Of a DNA stretch of 64,000 bases, positions 39,579-49,984 are shown in pieces. The notes beneath the pieces were generated by a model. It was given only the letters and a program-made list of their open reading frames with translations. It ran no database searches and had not been told where the DNA came from. The translations under genes were made by a program, and so were the position numbers. Every line of letters starts with the position of its first letter. Position 1 is the stretch's first letter. The DNA is from Streptomyces halobius (lineage in GTDB: Bacteria; Actinomycetota; Actinomycetes; Streptomycetales; Streptomycetaceae). Location of the stretch: positions 5,456,001 through 5,520,000 of the forward strand of contig NZ_CP086322.1 of assembly GCF_023277745.1 (NCBI RefSeq). Reading direction: 5' to 3'.

Positions 39579-39957
39579 GACAGTTGGGCCTCGATTGGCC
39601 TTACGCGTCCCGCGTGTGGCACACTGTCCAGGTTGCTCGGTTGAGTGCCGATGCTGCGCGCCTCCCGCCGGGAGGACCGGAAGCGAGTCCCAGGTATTCG
39701 TCGTCCCAGGTTGTGTATCGCGAGATGCAGGGGCGGAAGTACGGGAATCTTCCGGGAAGCGTCAGCGGGGTGCCGGCCAGGCGCCCGGTGGGTGTTCTAC
39801 CCCCACATCTCCTTCTCGAAGGATCTCCTTTGTGGAGATTTACGAGAAGGGGTGCGACACGCCCGACCGCGTGGGTCGGAGGTTGGACGGTGCTCCGCAC
39901 GGAGCACAGCGCATCGGGTCCCAGAGCGTTTACGAGAGACAGGACTACTGAGTAGCC
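39579..39957 (+). promoter_or_regulatory. S10 operon upstream region and structured leader
   Basis: The spacer contains no credible gene. At 39811-39850 a nested hairpin forms: CCTTCTCG with CGAGAAGG outside, ATCTCC with GGAGAT inside. It is followed at 39855-39879 by the 25-nt motif shared with the rpsL leader. This suggests a long structured 5' leader. I could not pick a convincing promoter. Confidence 0.5.
39855..39879 (+). promoter_or_regulatory. Conserved leader hairpin motif, rpsJ copy
   Basis: CGACAC followed by G and CCCGACCGCGTGGGTCGG, 24 of 25 bases identical to 35068-35092. It lies 78 nt before rpsJ. Confidence 0.6.
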
Positions 39958-40266
39958 ATGGCGGGACAGAAGATCCGCATCCGGCTCAAGGCCTACGACC
40001 ACGAGGTCATCGACTCCTCGGCGAAGAAGATCGTCGAGACGGTGACCCGCACTGGTGCGTCGGTCGCGGGCCCGGTGCCGCTGCCCACTGAGAAGAACGT
40101 GTACTGCGTCATCAAGTCGCCGCACAAGTACAAGGACTCGCGCGAGCACTTCGAGATGCGCACGCACAAGCGCCTGATCGACATCCTCGACCCGACGCCC
40201 AAGACCGTTGACTCGTTGATGCGCCTGGACCTTCCGGCCGGCGTTGACATCGAGATCAAGCTCTGA
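39958..40266 (+). CDS. rpsJ: 30S ribosomal protein S10
   Basis: S10 is a 30S head protein that also acts as NusE in antitermination. The 102-residue product is standard ([25 protein letters not shown] start to DIEIKL). First gene of the S10 operon; rplC follows 13 nt downstream. Confidence 0.98.
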   Translation: MAGQKIRIRLKAYDHEVIDSSAKKIVETVTRTGASVAGPVPLPTEKNVYCVIKSPHKYKDSREHFEMRTHKRLIDILDPTPKTVDSLMRLDLPAGVDIEIKL

Positions 40267-40279
40267 GAGGCGCGGAGAG

Positions 40280-40924
40280 ATGGCTAAGCAGATCAAGGGC
40301 ATCCTGGGCGAGAAGCTCGGCATGACCCAGGTCTGGGACGAGAACAACCGTGTCGTCCCGGTGACCGTGGTGAAGGCCGGCCCCTGTGTCGTTACCCAGG
40401 TGCGTACCAATGACCAGGACGGTTACGACTCCGTCCAGATCGCCTTCGGCGAGATCGACCCGCGCAAGGTGAAGAAGCCCCTCAAGGGCCACTTCGCCAA
40501 GGCCGATGTCACCCCCCGTCGTCACCTCGTCGAGGTCCGTACCTCGGACGCGTCCGAGTACACCCTCGGCCAGGAGCTGACCGCCGAGACCTTCGAGTCC
40601 GGCGTCAAGGTGGACGTGACCGGCAAGAGCAAGGGCAAGGGCTTCGCCGGCGCCATGAAGCGTCACGGCTTCCACGGCGGCAAGGCCTCGCACGGTGCCC
40701 ACCGTGTGCACCGTAAGCCCGGCTCCATCGGTGGCTGCGCCACCCCGGGCCGCGTGTTCAAGGGCACGCGGATGGCCGGCCGTATGGGCAATGAGCGGGT
40801 CACCACCCAGAACCTGACCGTCCACGCCGTTGACGCGGAGAAGGGTCTGCTGCTCATCAAGGGCGCAGTTCCTGGTCCGAACGGCGGCCTCGTCCTGGTC
40901 CGTACCGCGGCCAAGGGGGCCTGA
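40280..40924 (+). CDS. rplC: 50S ribosomal protein L3
   Basis: L3 nucleates 50S assembly and reaches toward the peptidyl transferase centre. The 214-residue product keeps [17 protein letters not shown] and [26 protein letters not shown] 40280 is preceded by GCGGAGAG. Confidence 0.97.
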   Translation: MAKQIKGILGEKLGMTQVWDENNRVVPVTVVKAGPCVVTQVRTNDQDGYDSVQIAFGEIDPRKVKKPLKGHFAKADVTPRRHLVEVRTSDASEYTLGQELTAETFESGVKVDVTGKSKGKGFAGAMKRHGFHGGKASHGAHRVHRKPGSIGGCATPGRVFKGTRMAGRMGNERVTTQNLTVHAVDAEKGLLLIKGAVPGPNGGLVLVRTAAKGA

Positions 40925-40932
40925 GGTAACCG

Positions 40933-41583
40933 ATGAGCACCATTGACATCCTTTCGCCGGCAGGCGACAAGGCCGGGTCCGTCGAGCTCCCCGCGGAGAT
41001 CTTCGACGCCAAGGTCAGCGTTCCGCTGATCCACCAGGTCGTTGTCGCGCAGCTGGCCGCGGCCCGTCAGGGCACGCACAAGACCAAGACCCGCGGCGAG
41101 GTCCGCGGCGGCGGCAAGAAGCCGTACCGCCAGAAGGGCACCGGCCGCGCGCGCCAGGGTTCCACCCGTGCGCCGCAGTTCGCCGGCGGTGGCATCGTCC
41201 ACGGCCCCGTGCCGCGTGACTACAGCCAGCGGACGCCCAAGAAGATGAAGGCCGCCGCCCTGCGCGGTGCCCTCACCGACCGGGCCCGCAACGCGCGCGT
41301 CCACGTCGTCTCCGACGTGGTCGAGGGCGACATCTCCACCAAGGCCGCCAAGGCTCTCCTCGGCAAGATCAGCGAGCGCAAGAACGTGCTCCTGGTCGTC
41401 GAGCGGGAGAACGAGAAGGCCCTGCTGTCCGCCCGCAACCTGCCCCAGGTTCACATCCTGGAGCCGGGCCAGCTGAACACGTACGACGTGCTCGTCTCCG
41501 ACGACGTGGTCTTCACCAAGGCCGCTTTCGAGTCCTTCGTGTCTGGCCCCAAGGCCAATGAGACCGAAGGGAGCGAGGCCTGA
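40933..41583 (+). CDS. rplD: 50S ribosomal protein L4
   Basis: L4 lines the exit tunnel; in E. coli it represses the S10 operon. The 216-residue product has the tunnel loop [23 protein letters not shown] and GGGIVHGP. Its stop overlaps the rplW start by 1 nt (TGATG). Confidence 0.97.
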   Translation: MSTIDILSPAGDKAGSVELPAEIFDAKVSVPLIHQVVVAQLAAARQGTHKTKTRGEVRGGGKKPYRQKGTGRARQGSTRAPQFAGGGIVHGPVPRDYSQRTPKKMKAAALRGALTDRARNARVHVVSDVVEGDISTKAAKALLGKISERKNVLLVVERENEKALLSARNLPQVHILEPGQLNTYDVLVSDDVVFTKAAFESFVSGPKANETEGSEA

Positions 41584-41993
41584 TGGCTACGCGTCACCCC
41601 AGCATCGCTTCCAAGGCCGCCAAGGCAGCCAAGGAAGCGCGCAAGGCCAAGGCCCTCCGGCCCACCGTGCCGGTCGAGCCCACGCCGCTGAGCAAGTCGC
41701 TCTCGGACCCGCGTGACGTTCTCGTCAAGCCGGTCGTCTCCGAGAAGAGCTACGCGCTGCTGGACGAGAACAAGTACACGTTCATCGTCGACCCGCGCGC
41801 CAACAAGACCCAGATCAAGGAGGCCGTCCAGGCGGTCTTCTCGGTCAAGGTCACCGGGGTCAACACGATCAACCGGCAGGGCAAGCGCAAGCGCACCCGC
41901 ACCGGCTTCGGCAAGCGCGCCGACACCAAGCGCGCCATCGTGACCCTCGCCGAGGGCGACCGTATCGACATCTTCGGCGGCCCGGTCTCCTAA
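41583..41993 (+). CDS. rplW: 50S ribosomal protein L23
   Basis: L23 sits at the tunnel exit and docks trigger factor and SRP. The 136-residue product has an extra Ala/Lys N-terminal segment of ~40 residues before the conserved [23 protein letters not shown] domain, a streptomycete feature. Overlaps rplD by 1 nt. Confidence 0.96.
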   Translation: MATRHPSIASKAAKAAKEARKAKALRPTVPVEPTPLSKSLSDPRDVLVKPVVSEKSYALLDENKYTFIVDPRANKTQIKEAVQAVFSVKVTGVNTINRQGKRKRTRTGFGKRADTKRAIVTLAEGDRIDIFGGPVS

Positions 41994-42034
41994 CCAGGAG
42001 TCCGAGTCGTCCGGAATCGGACGAGGACTGAGAA

Positions 42035-42871
42035 ATGGGTATCCGCAAGTACAAGCCGACGACCCCGGGCCGTCGTGGCTCCAGCGTCGCCGACTTTGTC
42101 GAGATCACGCGGTCCACGCCGGAGAAGTCGCTGGTCCGCCCGCTGCACAGCAAGGGCGGCCGTAACAACGCCGGTCGTGTGACCACTCGCCACCAGGGTG
42201 GTGGCCACAAGCGCGCCTACCGCGTGATCGACTTCCGTCGGCACGACAAGGACGGCGTGCCGGCCAAGGTCGCGCACATCGAGTACGACCCCAACCGCAC
42301 CGCGCGCATCGCGCTGCTGCACTACGCAGACGGCGAGAAGCGCTACATCATCGCGCCCCGTGGCCTGGTCCAGGGTGCCCGGATTGAGAACGGCCAGGGC
42401 GCCGACATCAAGCCGGGTAACAACCTGCCGCTGCGTCACATCCCCGTGGGTACGACGATCCACGCGATCGAGCTGCGTCCGGGCGGCGGTGCGAAGTTCG
42501 CCCGCTCGGCCGGTGCCTCCGTGCAGCTGCTGGCGAAGGAGGGCTCGATGGCCCACCTTCGTATGCCGTCCGGTGAGATCCGCCTGGTCGACGTGCGCTG
42601 CCGCGCCACCGTCGGCGAGGTCGGCAACGCCGAGCAGTCGAACATCAGCTGGGGCAAGGCCGGCCGTATGCGCTGGAAGGGCGTCCGCCCGACCGTGCGT
42701 GGTGTCGTGATGAACCCGGTCGACCACCCGCACGGTGGTGGTGAGGGCAAGACCTCCGGTGGTCGCCACCCGGTCTCGCCCTGGGGCCAGAAGGAGGGTC
42801 GTACTCGCTCGCCGAAGAAGGCCAGCAACAAGTACATCGTCCGCCGCCGCAAGACGAACAAGAAGCGCTAG
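42035..42871 (+). CDS. rplB: 50S ribosomal protein L2
   Basis: L2 is required for subunit joining and peptidyl transferase activity. The 278-residue product keeps the essential [30 protein letters not shown] region with its conserved histidines. rpsS begins 12 nt after the stop. Confidence 0.98.
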   Translation: MGIRKYKPTTPGRRGSSVADFVEITRSTPEKSLVRPLHSKGGRNNAGRVTTRHQGGGHKRAYRVIDFRRHDKDGVPAKVAHIEYDPNRTARIALLHYADGEKRYIIAPRGLVQGARIENGQGADIKPGNNLPLRHIPVGTTIHAIELRPGGGAKFARSAGASVQLLAKEGSMAHLRMPSGEIRLVDVRCRATVGEVGNAEQSNISWGKAGRMRWKGVRPTVRGVVMNPVDHPHGGGEGKTSGGRHPVSPWGQKEGRTRSPKKASNKYIVRRRKTNKKR

Positions 42872-42883
42872 GAGCGGGTTTAG

Positions 42884-43165
42884 ATGCCGCGCAGTCTCAA
42901 GAAGGGGCCCTTCGTCGACGACCACCTGATCAAGAAGGTGGATGTTCAGAACGATGCAGGCACCAAGAACGTCATCAAGACCTGGTCCCGCCGCTCCATG
43001 ATCGTCCCGGCCATGCTGGGTCACACGATCGCGGTGCACGACGGCCGCAAGCACGTCCCGGTGTTCGTCACCGAGTCGATGGTCGGCCACAAGCTCGGCG
43101 AGTTTGCGCCGACCCGCACCTTCCGCGGCCACGAGAAGGACGACCGCAAGTCGCGTCGTCGCTGA
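42884..43165 (+). CDS. rpsS: 30S ribosomal protein S19
   Basis: S19 pairs with S13 in the 30S head. 93 residues, starting [19 protein letters not shown] and keeping [27 protein letters not shown] and [14 protein letters not shown]. Confidence 0.98.
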   Translation: MPRSLKKGPFVDDHLIKKVDVQNDAGTKNVIKTWSRRSMIVPAMLGHTIAVHDGRKHVPVFVTESMVGHKLGEFAPTRTFRGHEKDDRKSRRR

Positions 43166-43209
43166 TCGACCGGAGTGCGAAGACTATGACTGACACCGAA
43201 GGGACAACC

Positions 43210-43557
43210 ATGGAAGCCAGGGCCCAGGCGCGGTACATCCGCGTCACGCCCATGAAGGCCCGCCGCGTGGTGGACCTTATCCGTGGCATGGATGCCACGG
43301 AGGCTCAGGCGGTCCTGCGTTTCGCCCCGCAGGCCGCGAGCGTACCGGTCGGCAAGGTGCTGGACAGCGCCATCGCCAACGCCGCGCACAACTACGACCA
43401 CACCGACGCCGGCAGCCTCGTCATTTCCGAGGCATACGTCGACGAGGGCCCGACCCTGAAGCGGTTCCGTCCGCGCGCCCAGGGCCGTGCCTACCGGATC
43501 CGCAAGCGGACCAGCCACATCACCGTGGTCGTCAGCAGCAAGGAAGGAACCCGGTAA
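43210..43557 (+). CDS. rplV: 50S ribosomal protein L22
   Basis: L22 forms part of the exit-tunnel constriction. I chose ATG 43210 ([20 protein letters not shown], 115 residues), the conserved length, preceded by GAAGGGA. An in-frame ATG at 43186 would add MTDTEGTT and cannot be excluded. Its stop overlaps rpsC (TAATG). Confidence 0.93.
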   Translation: MEARAQARYIRVTPMKARRVVDLIRGMDATEAQAVLRFAPQAASVPVGKVLDSAIANAAHNYDHTDAGSLVISEAYVDEGPTLKRFRPRAQGRAYRIRKRTSHITVVVSSKEGTR

Positions 43558-44378
43558 TGGGCCAGAAGGTAAACCCGCACGGGTTCCGGCTCGGCATCAC
43601 CACCGACTTCAAGTCGCGCTGGTACGCCGACAAGCTGTACAAGGACTACGTCAAGGAAGACGTCGCCATTCGTCGCATGATGACGAAGGGCATGGAGCGC
43701 GCCGGTATCTCCAAGGTGGAGATCGAGCGCACCCGTGAGCGCGTCCGCGTTGACATCCACACCGCTCGTCCGGGCATCGTCATCGGCCGCCGCGGCGCCG
43801 AGGCCGACCGCATCCGCGGTGAGCTGGAGAAGCTGACCGGCAAGCAGGTCCAGCTGAACATCCTTGAGGTCAAGAACCCCGAGACCGATGCTCAGCTGGT
43901 GGCCCAGGCCGTCGCCGAGCAGCTGTCGTCCCGCGTCTCCTTCCGTCGCGCCATGCGCAAGAGCATGCAGTCGACGATGAAGGCCGGCGCCAAGGGCATC
44001 AAGATCCAGTGTGGTGGCCGTCTCGGCGGCGCCGAGATGTCCCGCTCGGAGTTCTACCGCGAGGGCCGCGTGCCCCTGCACACGCTCCGCGCGAACGTCG
44101 ACTACGGCTTCTTCGAGGCCAAGACCACCTTCGGCCGTATCGGTGTGAAGGTCTGGATCTACAAGGGCGACGTCAAGAACATCGCCGAGGTGCGCGCCGA
44201 GAACGCCGCCGCCCGTGCGGGTAACCGCCCGGCCCGTGGTGGCAGCGACCGCCCGCGTCGTGGTGGCGAGCGCGGCGGCCGAGGCCGCAAGCCGCAGCAG
44301 CAGACCGCCGCCGCCGAGGCCCCCAAGGCCGAGGCTGCTGCCGCTGCTCCGGCGGAGACCCCCGGAACGGAGGCCTGA
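43557..44378 (+). CDS. rpsC: 30S ribosomal protein S3
   Basis: S3 lines the mRNA entry channel and has mRNA helicase activity. The 273-residue product has the KH domain with [22 protein letters not shown] and a long Gly/Arg then Ala/Glu-rich C-terminal tail (from ~215) typical of actinobacteria. Overlaps rplV by 1 nt. Confidence 0.97.
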   Translation: MGQKVNPHGFRLGITTDFKSRWYADKLYKDYVKEDVAIRRMMTKGMERAGISKVEIERTRERVRVDIHTARPGIVIGRRGAEADRIRGELEKLTGKQVQLNILEVKNPETDAQLVAQAVAEQLSSRVSFRRAMRKSMQSTMKAGAKGIKIQCGGRLGGAEMSRSEFYREGRVPLHTLRANVDYGFFEAKTTFGRIGVKVWIYKGDVKNIAEVRAENAAARAGNRPARGGSDRPRRGGERGGRGRKPQQQTAAAEAPKAEAAAAAPAETPGTEA

Positions 44379-44383
44379 CCGAC

Positions 44384-44803
44384 ATGCTGATCCCTCGCAG
44401 GGTCAAGCACCGCAAGCAGCACCACCCCAAGCGCCACGGCATGGCCAAGGGTGGCACCGAGCTGGCCTTCGGTGAGTACGGCATCCAGGCCGTGACCCCG
44501 GCCTACGTGACGAACCGGCAGATCGAGTCCGCTCGTATCGCCATGACCCGTCACATCAAGCGTGGCGGCAAGGTGTGGATCAACATCTACCCGGACCGTC
44601 CGCTGACGAAGAAGCCGGCCGAGACCCGCATGGGTTCCGGTAAGGGTTCTCCGGAGTGGTGGGTCGCGAACGTCAAGCCCGGTCGGGTGATGTTCGAGCT
44701 GTCTTTCCCGAACGAAAAGGTTGCCCGGGAGGCGCTGATCCGCGCTGCCCACAAGCTTCCGATGAAGTGCCGCATCGTGCGGCGCGAGGCAGGTGAGTCG
44801 TGA
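44384..44803 (+). CDS. rplP: 50S ribosomal protein L16
   Basis: L16 helps position A-site tRNA. 139 residues, starting [19 protein letters not shown] and keeping GRMGSGKG-like [16 protein letters not shown]. Its stop overlaps the rpmC start. Confidence 0.98.
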   Translation: MLIPRRVKHRKQHHPKRHGMAKGGTELAFGEYGIQAVTPAYVTNRQIESARIAMTRHIKRGGKVWINIYPDRPLTKKPAETRMGSGKGSPEWWVANVKPGRVMFELSFPNEKVAREALIRAAHKLPMKCRIVRREAGES

Positions 44804-45027
44804 TGGCGGCCGGTACCAAGGCGACCGAGCTGCGCGAGCTGAACAACGAGGACCTCGTTGCCAAGCTTCGTGAGGCCAAGGAGGAGCTGTTCAACCTCCG
44901 CTTCCAGGCGGCGACCGGACAGCTTGAGAACCACGGCCGGCTGAAGGCCGTCCGCAAGGACATCGCCCGGATCTACACCCTGATGCGTGAGCGCGAGCTG
45001 GGCATCGAGACGGTGGAGAGCGCCTGA
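44803..45027 (+). CDS. rpmC: 50S ribosomal protein L29
   Basis: L29 sits near the tunnel exit. ATG 44803 gives 74 residues ([19 protein letters not shown]...), the usual streptomycete length, using a TGATG overlap with rplP. A GTG at 44800 would add one residue. The stop overlaps rpsQ (TGATG). Confidence 0.95.
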   Translation: MAAGTKATELRELNNEDLVAKLREAKEELFNLRFQAATGQLENHGRLKAVRKDIARIYTLMRERELGIETVESA

Positions 45028-45308
45028 TGAGCGAGAAGAATGTGACTGAGACGAACGACCGCGGTTTCCGCAAGACCCGTGAGGGTCTCGTCGTCAGCGA
45101 CAAGATGGACAAGACCGTCGTCGTCGCTGTGGAAGACCGCGTCAAGCACGCGCTGTACGGCAAGGTCATCCGCCGTACCAACAAGCTCAAGGCGCACGAC
45201 GAGCAGAACGCCGCTGGTGTCGGTGACCGCGTCCTCCTGATGGAGACCCGGCCGCTGTCCGCCACGAAGCGCTGGCGCATCGTCGAGATCCTCGAAAAGG
45301 CCAAGTAA
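45027..45308 (+). CDS. rpsQ: 30S ribosomal protein S17
   Basis: S17 binds 16S helix 11. The 93-residue product starts [20 protein letters not shown] and keeps [23 protein letters not shown]. It ends the tightly coupled S10 cluster; a 115-nt structured spacer follows. Confidence 0.97.
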   Translation: MSEKNVTETNDRGFRKTREGLVVSDKMDKTVVVAVEDRVKHALYGKVIRRTNKLKAHDEQNAAGVGDRVLLMETRPLSATKRWRIVEILEKAK

Positions 45309-45394
45309 TCCCTCCTAGGGGGATTCCCTAGGAATAGTTCCGCCAGGCTCGGCAGGGACGTGCGCCGAATTTCTTCGGCGTGTACGTCCCTGCC
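45307..45394 (+). promoter_or_regulatory. Structured spacer between rpsQ and rplN
   Basis: Two elements are seen. A small stem AATCCC/GGGATT (45307-45325) overlaps the rpsQ stop. A large hairpin spans 45351-45394: 11 bp outside (GGCAGGGACGT with ACGTCCCTGCC), a small internal loop, then CGCCGAA/TTCGGCG closed by TTTC. The second ends 29 nt before rplN and has no T-tract, so it looks more like a leader or processing element than a terminator. Confidence 0.65.
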
Positions 45395-45423
45395 GGGAAC
45401 CGGCAGACGATCAGGAGATAGAC

Positions 45424-45792
45424 GTGATCCAGCAGGAGTCGCGACTGCGCGTCGCCGACAACACTGGTGCGAAGGAAATCCTTTGCATCCGTGTTCTCGG
45501 TGGCTCCGGTCGCCGCTACGCGGGCATCGGTGACGTCATCGTCGCCACCGTCAAGGATGCGATCCCCGGTGGCAACGTGAAGAAGGGTGACGTCATCAAG
45601 GCCGTCATCGTTCGCACCGTCAAGGAGCGCCGCCGCCCGGACGGCTCGTACATCCGCTTCGACGAGAACGCGGCCGTCATCCTCAAGAACGATGGCGACC
45701 CCCGCGGCACCCGCATCTTCGGCCCCGTGGGCCGGGAGCTGCGCGAGAAGAAGTTCATGAAGATCATCTCGCTCGCGCCGGAGGTGCTGTAA
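45424..45792 (+). CDS. rplN: 50S ribosomal protein L14
   Basis: L14 makes an intersubunit bridge. 122 residues with GTG start, [24 protein letters not shown] N-terminus and the conserved [22 protein letters not shown]. First gene of the spc cluster after the structured spacer. Confidence 0.98.
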   Translation: MIQQESRLRVADNTGAKEILCIRVLGGSGRRYAGIGDVIVATVKDAIPGGNVKKGDVIKAVIVRTVKERRRPDGSYIRFDENAAVILKNDGDPRGTRIFGPVGRELREKKFMKIISLAPEVL

Positions 45793-45795
45793 CCG

Positions 45796-46119
45796 ATGAA
45801 GATCAAGAAGGGCGACCTGGTCCAGGTCATCACCGGTAAGGACAAGGGCAAGCAGGGCAAGGTCATCGCGGCCTACCCCCGCGAGGACCGGGTCCTGGTC
45901 GAGGGTGTCAACCGGGTCAAGAAGCACACCAAGGCCGGTCAGACCGCTCGCGGTTCCAAGACCGGCGGCATTGTGACGACCGAGGCCCCCGTCCACGTGA
46001 GCAACGTTCAGCTCGTCGTGGAGAAGGACGGCAACAAGGTCGTGACGCGCGTCGGATACCGCTTCGACGACGAGGGCAACAAGATCCGCGTTGCCAAGCG
46101 GACCGGTGAGGACATCTGA
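45796..46119 (+). CDS. rplX: 50S ribosomal protein L24
   Basis: Assembly-initiating 50S protein with a KOW motif. 107 residues, [23 protein letters not shown] start. It begins 3 nt after rplN and overlaps rplE by 1 nt. Confidence 0.98.
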   Translation: MKIKKGDLVQVITGKDKGKQGKVIAAYPREDRVLVEGVNRVKKHTKAGQTARGSKTGGIVTTEAPVHVSNVQLVVEKDGNKVVTRVGYRFDDEGNKIRVAKRTGEDI

Positions 46120-46679
46120 TGACTGCCACCACCAATGCGCCGCGACTGAAGCAGCGCTACCGCGAAGAGATCGCCGGGAAGCTGAAGGACGAGTTCTCGT
46201 ACGAGAACGTCATGCAGATTCCCGGCCTGACCAAGATCGTGGTCAACATGGGTGTGGGCGACGCCGCCCGCGACTCCAAGCTGATCGACGGTGCCGTCAA
46301 GGACCTCGCCACGATCACCGGCCAGAAGCCGGCCGTCACCAAGGCCCGTAAGTCCATCGCGCAGTTCAAGCTGCGTGAGGGCCAGCCGATCGGTGCCCAC
46401 GTCACCCTCCGTGGTGACCGCATGTGGGAGTTCCTGGACCGTCTGCTGTCGCTCGCGCTGCCGCGCATCCGCGACTTCCGCGGTCTGTCGCCGAAGCAGT
46501 TCGACGGCCGTGGCAACTACACCTTCGGTCTCACGGAGCAGGTCATGTTCCACGAGATCGACCAGGACAAGATCGACCGCGTCCGGGGTATGGACATCAC
46601 CGTGGTCACCACGGCGACCAACGACGAAGAGGGCCGTGCCCTTCTCCGTCACCTCGGCTTCCCGTTCAAGGAGGCGTGA
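46119..46679 (+). CDS. rplE: 50S ribosomal protein L5
   Basis: L5 binds 5S rRNA and contacts P-site tRNA. 186 residues with [23 protein letters not shown] and [18 protein letters not shown]. Overlaps rplX by 1 nt (TGATG). Confidence 0.98.
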   Translation: MTATTNAPRLKQRYREEIAGKLKDEFSYENVMQIPGLTKIVVNMGVGDAARDSKLIDGAVKDLATITGQKPAVTKARKSIAQFKLREGQPIGAHVTLRGDRMWEFLDRLLSLALPRIRDFRGLSPKQFDGRGNYTFGLTEQVMFHEIDQDKIDRVRGMDITVVTTATNDEEGRALLRHLGFPFKEA

Positions 46680-46684
46680 GCGAG

Positions 46685-46870
46685 ATGGCGAAGAAGGCTC
46701 TCATCGCGAAGGCTGCTCGCAAGCCCAAGTTCGGCGTGCGCGCGTACACCCGCTGCCAGCGCTGCGGTCGTCCGCACTCCGTGTACCGCAAGTTCGGCCT
46801 GTGCCGCGTGTGCCTTCGTGAGATGGCTCACCGTGGCGAGCTGCCGGGCGTGACCAAGAGCTCCTGGTAA
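46685..46870 (+). CDS. rpsZ: 30S ribosomal protein S14 type Z (zinc-binding)
   Basis: The short 61-residue S14 with a zinc ribbon: C24xxC27 and C40xxC43. Zinc-free long S14 paralogues are known elsewhere in actinomycete genomes. It starts 5 nt after rplE. A 238-nt spacer with no gene follows before rpsH. Confidence 0.97.
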   Translation: MAKKALIAKAARKPKFGVRAYTRCQRCGRPHSVYRKFGLCRVCLREMAHRGELPGVTKSSW

Positions 46871-47108
46871 GCCCCCAGTTGGGTTTACCGGAGGCTCTCG
46901 GTAAGCATCTGGTCCGGCGGGAGCGCCAGCCCCTCTTCCCGTAGGGTGGAAGGGTTGGGCGCCCGCCGCGCCCAGGACTGACCGCGGGCCCAGCCCGCAT
47001 AGTCGCTTACTACGCCGTAGGTCCCCGCGCCGCACCCGTCCCGACTCTGATCGGGGAGAGGGATGGCGCACATAGGAAACCCCGGCGAGAGAGGCCGAAG
47101 GCCAATTC

Positions 47109-47507
47109 ATGACCATGACTGATCCCATCGCAGACATGCTGACCCGTCTGCGGAACGCGAACTCGGCGTACCACGACACCGTCGTGATGCCGCACAGCAA
47201 GATCAAGTCGCACATCGCGGAGATCCTCCAGCAGGAGGGTTACATCACCGGCTGGCGCGTCGAGGACGCCGAGGTCGGCAAGAACCTCATCCTCGAGCTG
47301 AAGTTCGGCCCGAACCGTGAGCGCTCGATCGCCGGCATCAAGCGGATCTCGAAGCCGGGCCTGCGGGTCTACGCAAAGTCCACCAACCTGCCGAAGGTCC
47401 TCGGCGGCCTGGGCGTGGCCATCATCTCCACGTCCCACGGTCTCCTGACCGGCCAGCAGGCGCAGAAGAAGGGCGTGGGTGGGGAAGTCCTCGCCTACGT
47501 CTGGTAA
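47109..47507 (+). CDS. rpsH: 30S ribosomal protein S8
   Basis: S8 is a 30S assembly protein and in E. coli represses the spc operon. The 132-residue product starts [20 protein letters not shown] and ends with the [25 protein letters not shown] C-terminus. rplF follows after 22 nt. Confidence 0.98.
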   Translation: MTMTDPIADMLTRLRNANSAYHDTVVMPHSKIKSHIAEILQQEGYITGWRVEDAEVGKNLILELKFGPNRERSIAGIKRISKPGLRVYAKSTNLPKVLGGLGVAIISTSHGLLTGQQAQKKGVGGEVLAYVW

Positions 47508-47529
47508 CCAGGGAACGGAGGAAAAGCCA

Positions 47530-48069
47530 ATGTCGCGTATTGGCAAGCTGCCCATCCAGGTTCCCGCTGGTGTGGACGTCACCATCGAAGGCCGCACGGT
47601 TTCGGTGAAGGGCCCCAAGGGTTCCCTTTCACACACCGTGGCCGCGCCCATCGAGGTCGCCAAGGGTGAGGACGGCGTCATCGCCGTCACCCGTCCGAAC
47701 GACGAGCGTCAGAACAAGGCCCTGCACGGCCTGTCCCGCACGCTGGTGGCGAACATGATCACCGGCGTGACCCAGGGCTACAGCAAGGCCCTTGAGATCA
47801 GCGGTGTCGGCTACCGAGTTCAGGCGAAGGGCTCCAACCTGGAGTTCTCGCTGGGCTACAGCCACCCCGTCGTCGTCGAGGCTCCCGAGGGCATCACCTT
47901 CAAGGTCGAGTCCCCGACCAAGCTGAGCGTCGAGGGCATCGACAAGCAGAAGGTCGGCGAGGTTGCGGCGAACATCCGCAAGCTGCGCAAGCCTGACCCG
48001 TACAAGGCCAAGGGCGTCAAGTACGCCGGCGAGGTCATCCGCCGCAAGGTCGGAAAGGCTGGTAAGTAA
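47530..48069 (+). CDS. rplF: 50S ribosomal protein L6
   Basis: L6 supports the factor-binding region near the sarcin-ricin loop. 179 residues, [20 protein letters not shown] start chosen after AACGGAGGAAAAGCC; conserved [20 protein letters not shown] at the C-terminus. rplR begins 3 nt later. Confidence 0.98.
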   Translation: MSRIGKLPIQVPAGVDVTIEGRTVSVKGPKGSLSHTVAAPIEVAKGEDGVIAVTRPNDERQNKALHGLSRTLVANMITGVTQGYSKALEISGVGYRVQAKGSNLEFSLGYSHPVVVEAPEGITFKVESPTKLSVEGIDKQKVGEVAANIRKLRKPDPYKAKGVKYAGEVIRRKVGKAGK

Positions 48070-48072
48070 GCC

Positions 48073-48456
48073 ATGGCATACGGTGTGAAGATCGCGAAGG
48101 GTGACGCCTACAAGCGCGCCGCCGCCAAGCGGCGCCACATCCGCATCCGTAAGCGGATTTCGGGTACCCCGGAGCGTCCGCGTCTGGTTGTGACGCGGTC
48201 CAACCGCGGCATCTTCGCCCAGGTCATCGACGACATCGCGGGCCACACGCTGGCCTCGGCGTCGACCCTGGACGCGTCGATCCGTGGTGGCGAGGGCGAC
48301 AAGAGCGCTCAGGCCAAGAAGGTCGGTTCCCTGGTCGCCGAGCGTGCCAAGGCCGCCGGTGTCGAGGCCGTCGTGTTCGACCGTGGTGGCAAGAAGTACG
48401 CCGGGCGGATTGCCGCTCTGGCCGACGCCGCCCGCGAAGCCGGGCTGAAGTTCTAA
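48073..48456 (+). CDS. rplR: 50S ribosomal protein L18
   Basis: 5S rRNA-binding protein. 127 residues, ending [17 protein letters not shown] as is standard. It starts 3 nt after rplF; rpsE follows after 46 nt. Confidence 0.98.
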   Translation: MAYGVKIAKGDAYKRAAAKRRHIRIRKRISGTPERPRLVVTRSNRGIFAQVIDDIAGHTLASASTLDASIRGGEGDKSAQAKKVGSLVAERAKAAGVEAVVFDRGGKKYAGRIAALADAAREAGLKF

Positions 48457-48502
48457 GCCCCGGTTCCGGAGCTAGCGGACGTAACAGAGAGAGGTAATTC
48501 CA

Positions 48503-49105
48503 ATGGCTGGACCCCAGCGCCGCGGAAGCGGTGCCGGTGGCGGCGAGCGGCGGGACCGGAAGGGTCGCGACGGTGGCGCTGCCGCCGAGAAGACCGCGTA
48601 CGTTGAGCGCGTTGTCGCGATCAACCGCGTCGCCAAGGTTGTCAAGGGTGGTCGCCGTTTCAGCTTCACCGCGCTGGTCGTGGTGGGCGACGGTGACGGC
48701 ACCGTAGGTGTCGGTTACGGCAAGGCCAAGGAAGTTCCGGCTGCCATCGCCAAGGGCGTGGAAGAGGCCAAGAAGAACTTCTTCAAGGTTCCCCGTATCC
48801 AGGGCACCATCCCGCACCCCATCCAGGGCGAGAAGGCCGCGGGCGTCGTCCTGCTCAAGCCCGCTTCCCCCGGTACCGGTGTGATCGCCGGTGGTCCCGT
48901 GCGCGCCGTCCTGGAGTGCGCGGGCATCCACGACGTCCTGAGCAAGTCGCTCGGGTCGGCGAACCCGATCAACATCGTGCACGCCACGGTGGAGGCCCTC
49001 CGGGGGCTGCAGCGTCCCGAGGAGATCGCCGCCCGTCGTGGCCTGCCGCTGGAGGACGTTGCTCCCGCCGCTCTGCTGCGGGCGCGTGCTGGGGTGAGTG
49101 CGTAA
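48503..49105 (+). CDS. rpsE: 30S ribosomal protein S5
   Basis: S5 affects accuracy and spectinomycin response. The 200-residue product has a Gly/Arg-rich N-terminal extension, the double-stranded RNA-binding fold with [19 protein letters not shown], and [22 protein letters not shown]. Its stop overlaps rpmD (TAATG). Confidence 0.98.
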   Translation: MAGPQRRGSGAGGGERRDRKGRDGGAAAEKTAYVERVVAINRVAKVVKGGRRFSFTALVVVGDGDGTVGVGYGKAKEVPAAIAKGVEEAKKNFFKVPRIQGTIPHPIQGEKAAGVVLLKPASPGTGVIAGGPVRAVLECAGIHDVLSKSLGSANPINIVHATVEALRGLQRPEEIAARRGLPLEDVAPAALLRARAGVSA

Positions 49106-49287
49106 TGGCTCGCCTTCAGATCACGCAGACGAAGTCCATCATCGGCAGCAAGCAGAACCACCGTGACACCCTGCGTTCGCTCGGTCTGAAGAAGATCAAC
49201 GACGTGGTTGTCAAGGAGGACCGCCCCGAGTACCGCGGCATGGTGCACACCGTCCGCCACCTCGTGACGGTTGAGGAGGTCGACTGA
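49105..49287 (+). CDS. rpmD: 50S ribosomal protein L30
   Basis: 60-residue L30 ([32 protein letters not shown]) overlapping rpsE by 1 nt; rplO starts 1 nt after its stop. Confidence 0.98.
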   Translation: MARLQITQTKSIIGSKQNHRDTLRSLGLKKINDVVVKEDRPEYRGMVHTVRHLVTVEEVD

Positions 49288-49288
49288 C

Positions 49289-49744
49289 ATGGCGGAGAGC
49301 AACCCGCTGAAGGTCCACAACCTCCGGCCCGCCCCGGGTGCCAAGACCGCCAAGACCCGTGTCGGTCGTGGTGAGGCGTCCAAGGGTAAGACCGCTGGTC
49401 GTGGTACCAAGGGCACCAAGGCCCGTTACCAGGTTCCGGAGCGCTTCGAGGGTGGGCAGATGCCCCTCCACATGCGGCTCCCGAAGCTGAAGGGCTTCAA
49501 GAACCCCGCCCACAAGCAGTTCCAGGTCGTGAACCTGGACAAGCTGTCCGCGCTCTACCCGCAGGGTGGCGAGGTCACGGTGGCCGACCTGGTCGCCAAG
49601 GGCGCGGTGCGCAAGAACGAGCTCGTCAAGGTCCTGGGCCAGGGCGAGATCTCCGTGGCGCTGCAGGTGACGGTTGACGCCGTTTCCGGCTCCGCCAAGG
49701 AGAAGATCGCCGCCGCCGGCGGCAGCGTCACCGAGCTCAGCTGA
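49289..49744 (+). CDS. rplO: 50S ribosomal protein L15
   Basis: Late 50S assembly protein. 151 residues with Gly/Lys-rich N-terminal region ([21 protein letters not shown]) and conserved C-terminal domain. A 12-bp hairpin follows before secY. Confidence 0.98.
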   Translation: MAESNPLKVHNLRPAPGAKTAKTRVGRGEASKGKTAGRGTKGTKARYQVPERFEGGQMPLHMRLPKLKGFKNPAHKQFQVVNLDKLSALYPQGGEVTVADLVAKGAVRKNELVKVLGQGEISVALQVTVDAVSGSAKEKIAAAGGSVTELS

Positions 49745-49762
49745 GTTCGTTGATTCAACTGA

Positions 49763-49794
49763 CCGGGGATGCCCATTGATTGGGGCATCCCCGG
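49763..49794 (+). terminator. Hairpin between rplO and secY
   Basis: A perfect 12-bp stem (49763-49774 with 49783-49794) and an 8-nt loop in the 240-nt rplO-secY spacer. No T-tract; partial termination would let secY-adk run at a different level from ribosomal genes. Confidence 0.55.
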
Positions 49795-49984
49795 TTGGTC
49801 GTTCCAAGGGGGTACGGTCGCCGGTAAGGTGGCCTGCACTGTTGTTTTTTCCGGGCTTGCCCCGGACTCGCGCCGCGCGGGGCAATTCCCGGGCGGTGTT
49901 TGGCCACCAGATATTCGTCTAGCAATTCGTCGATCCTCAAGACCGTCACCTCTCGCACGCGAGGCGGGAGGCGCAGGAGGCACC

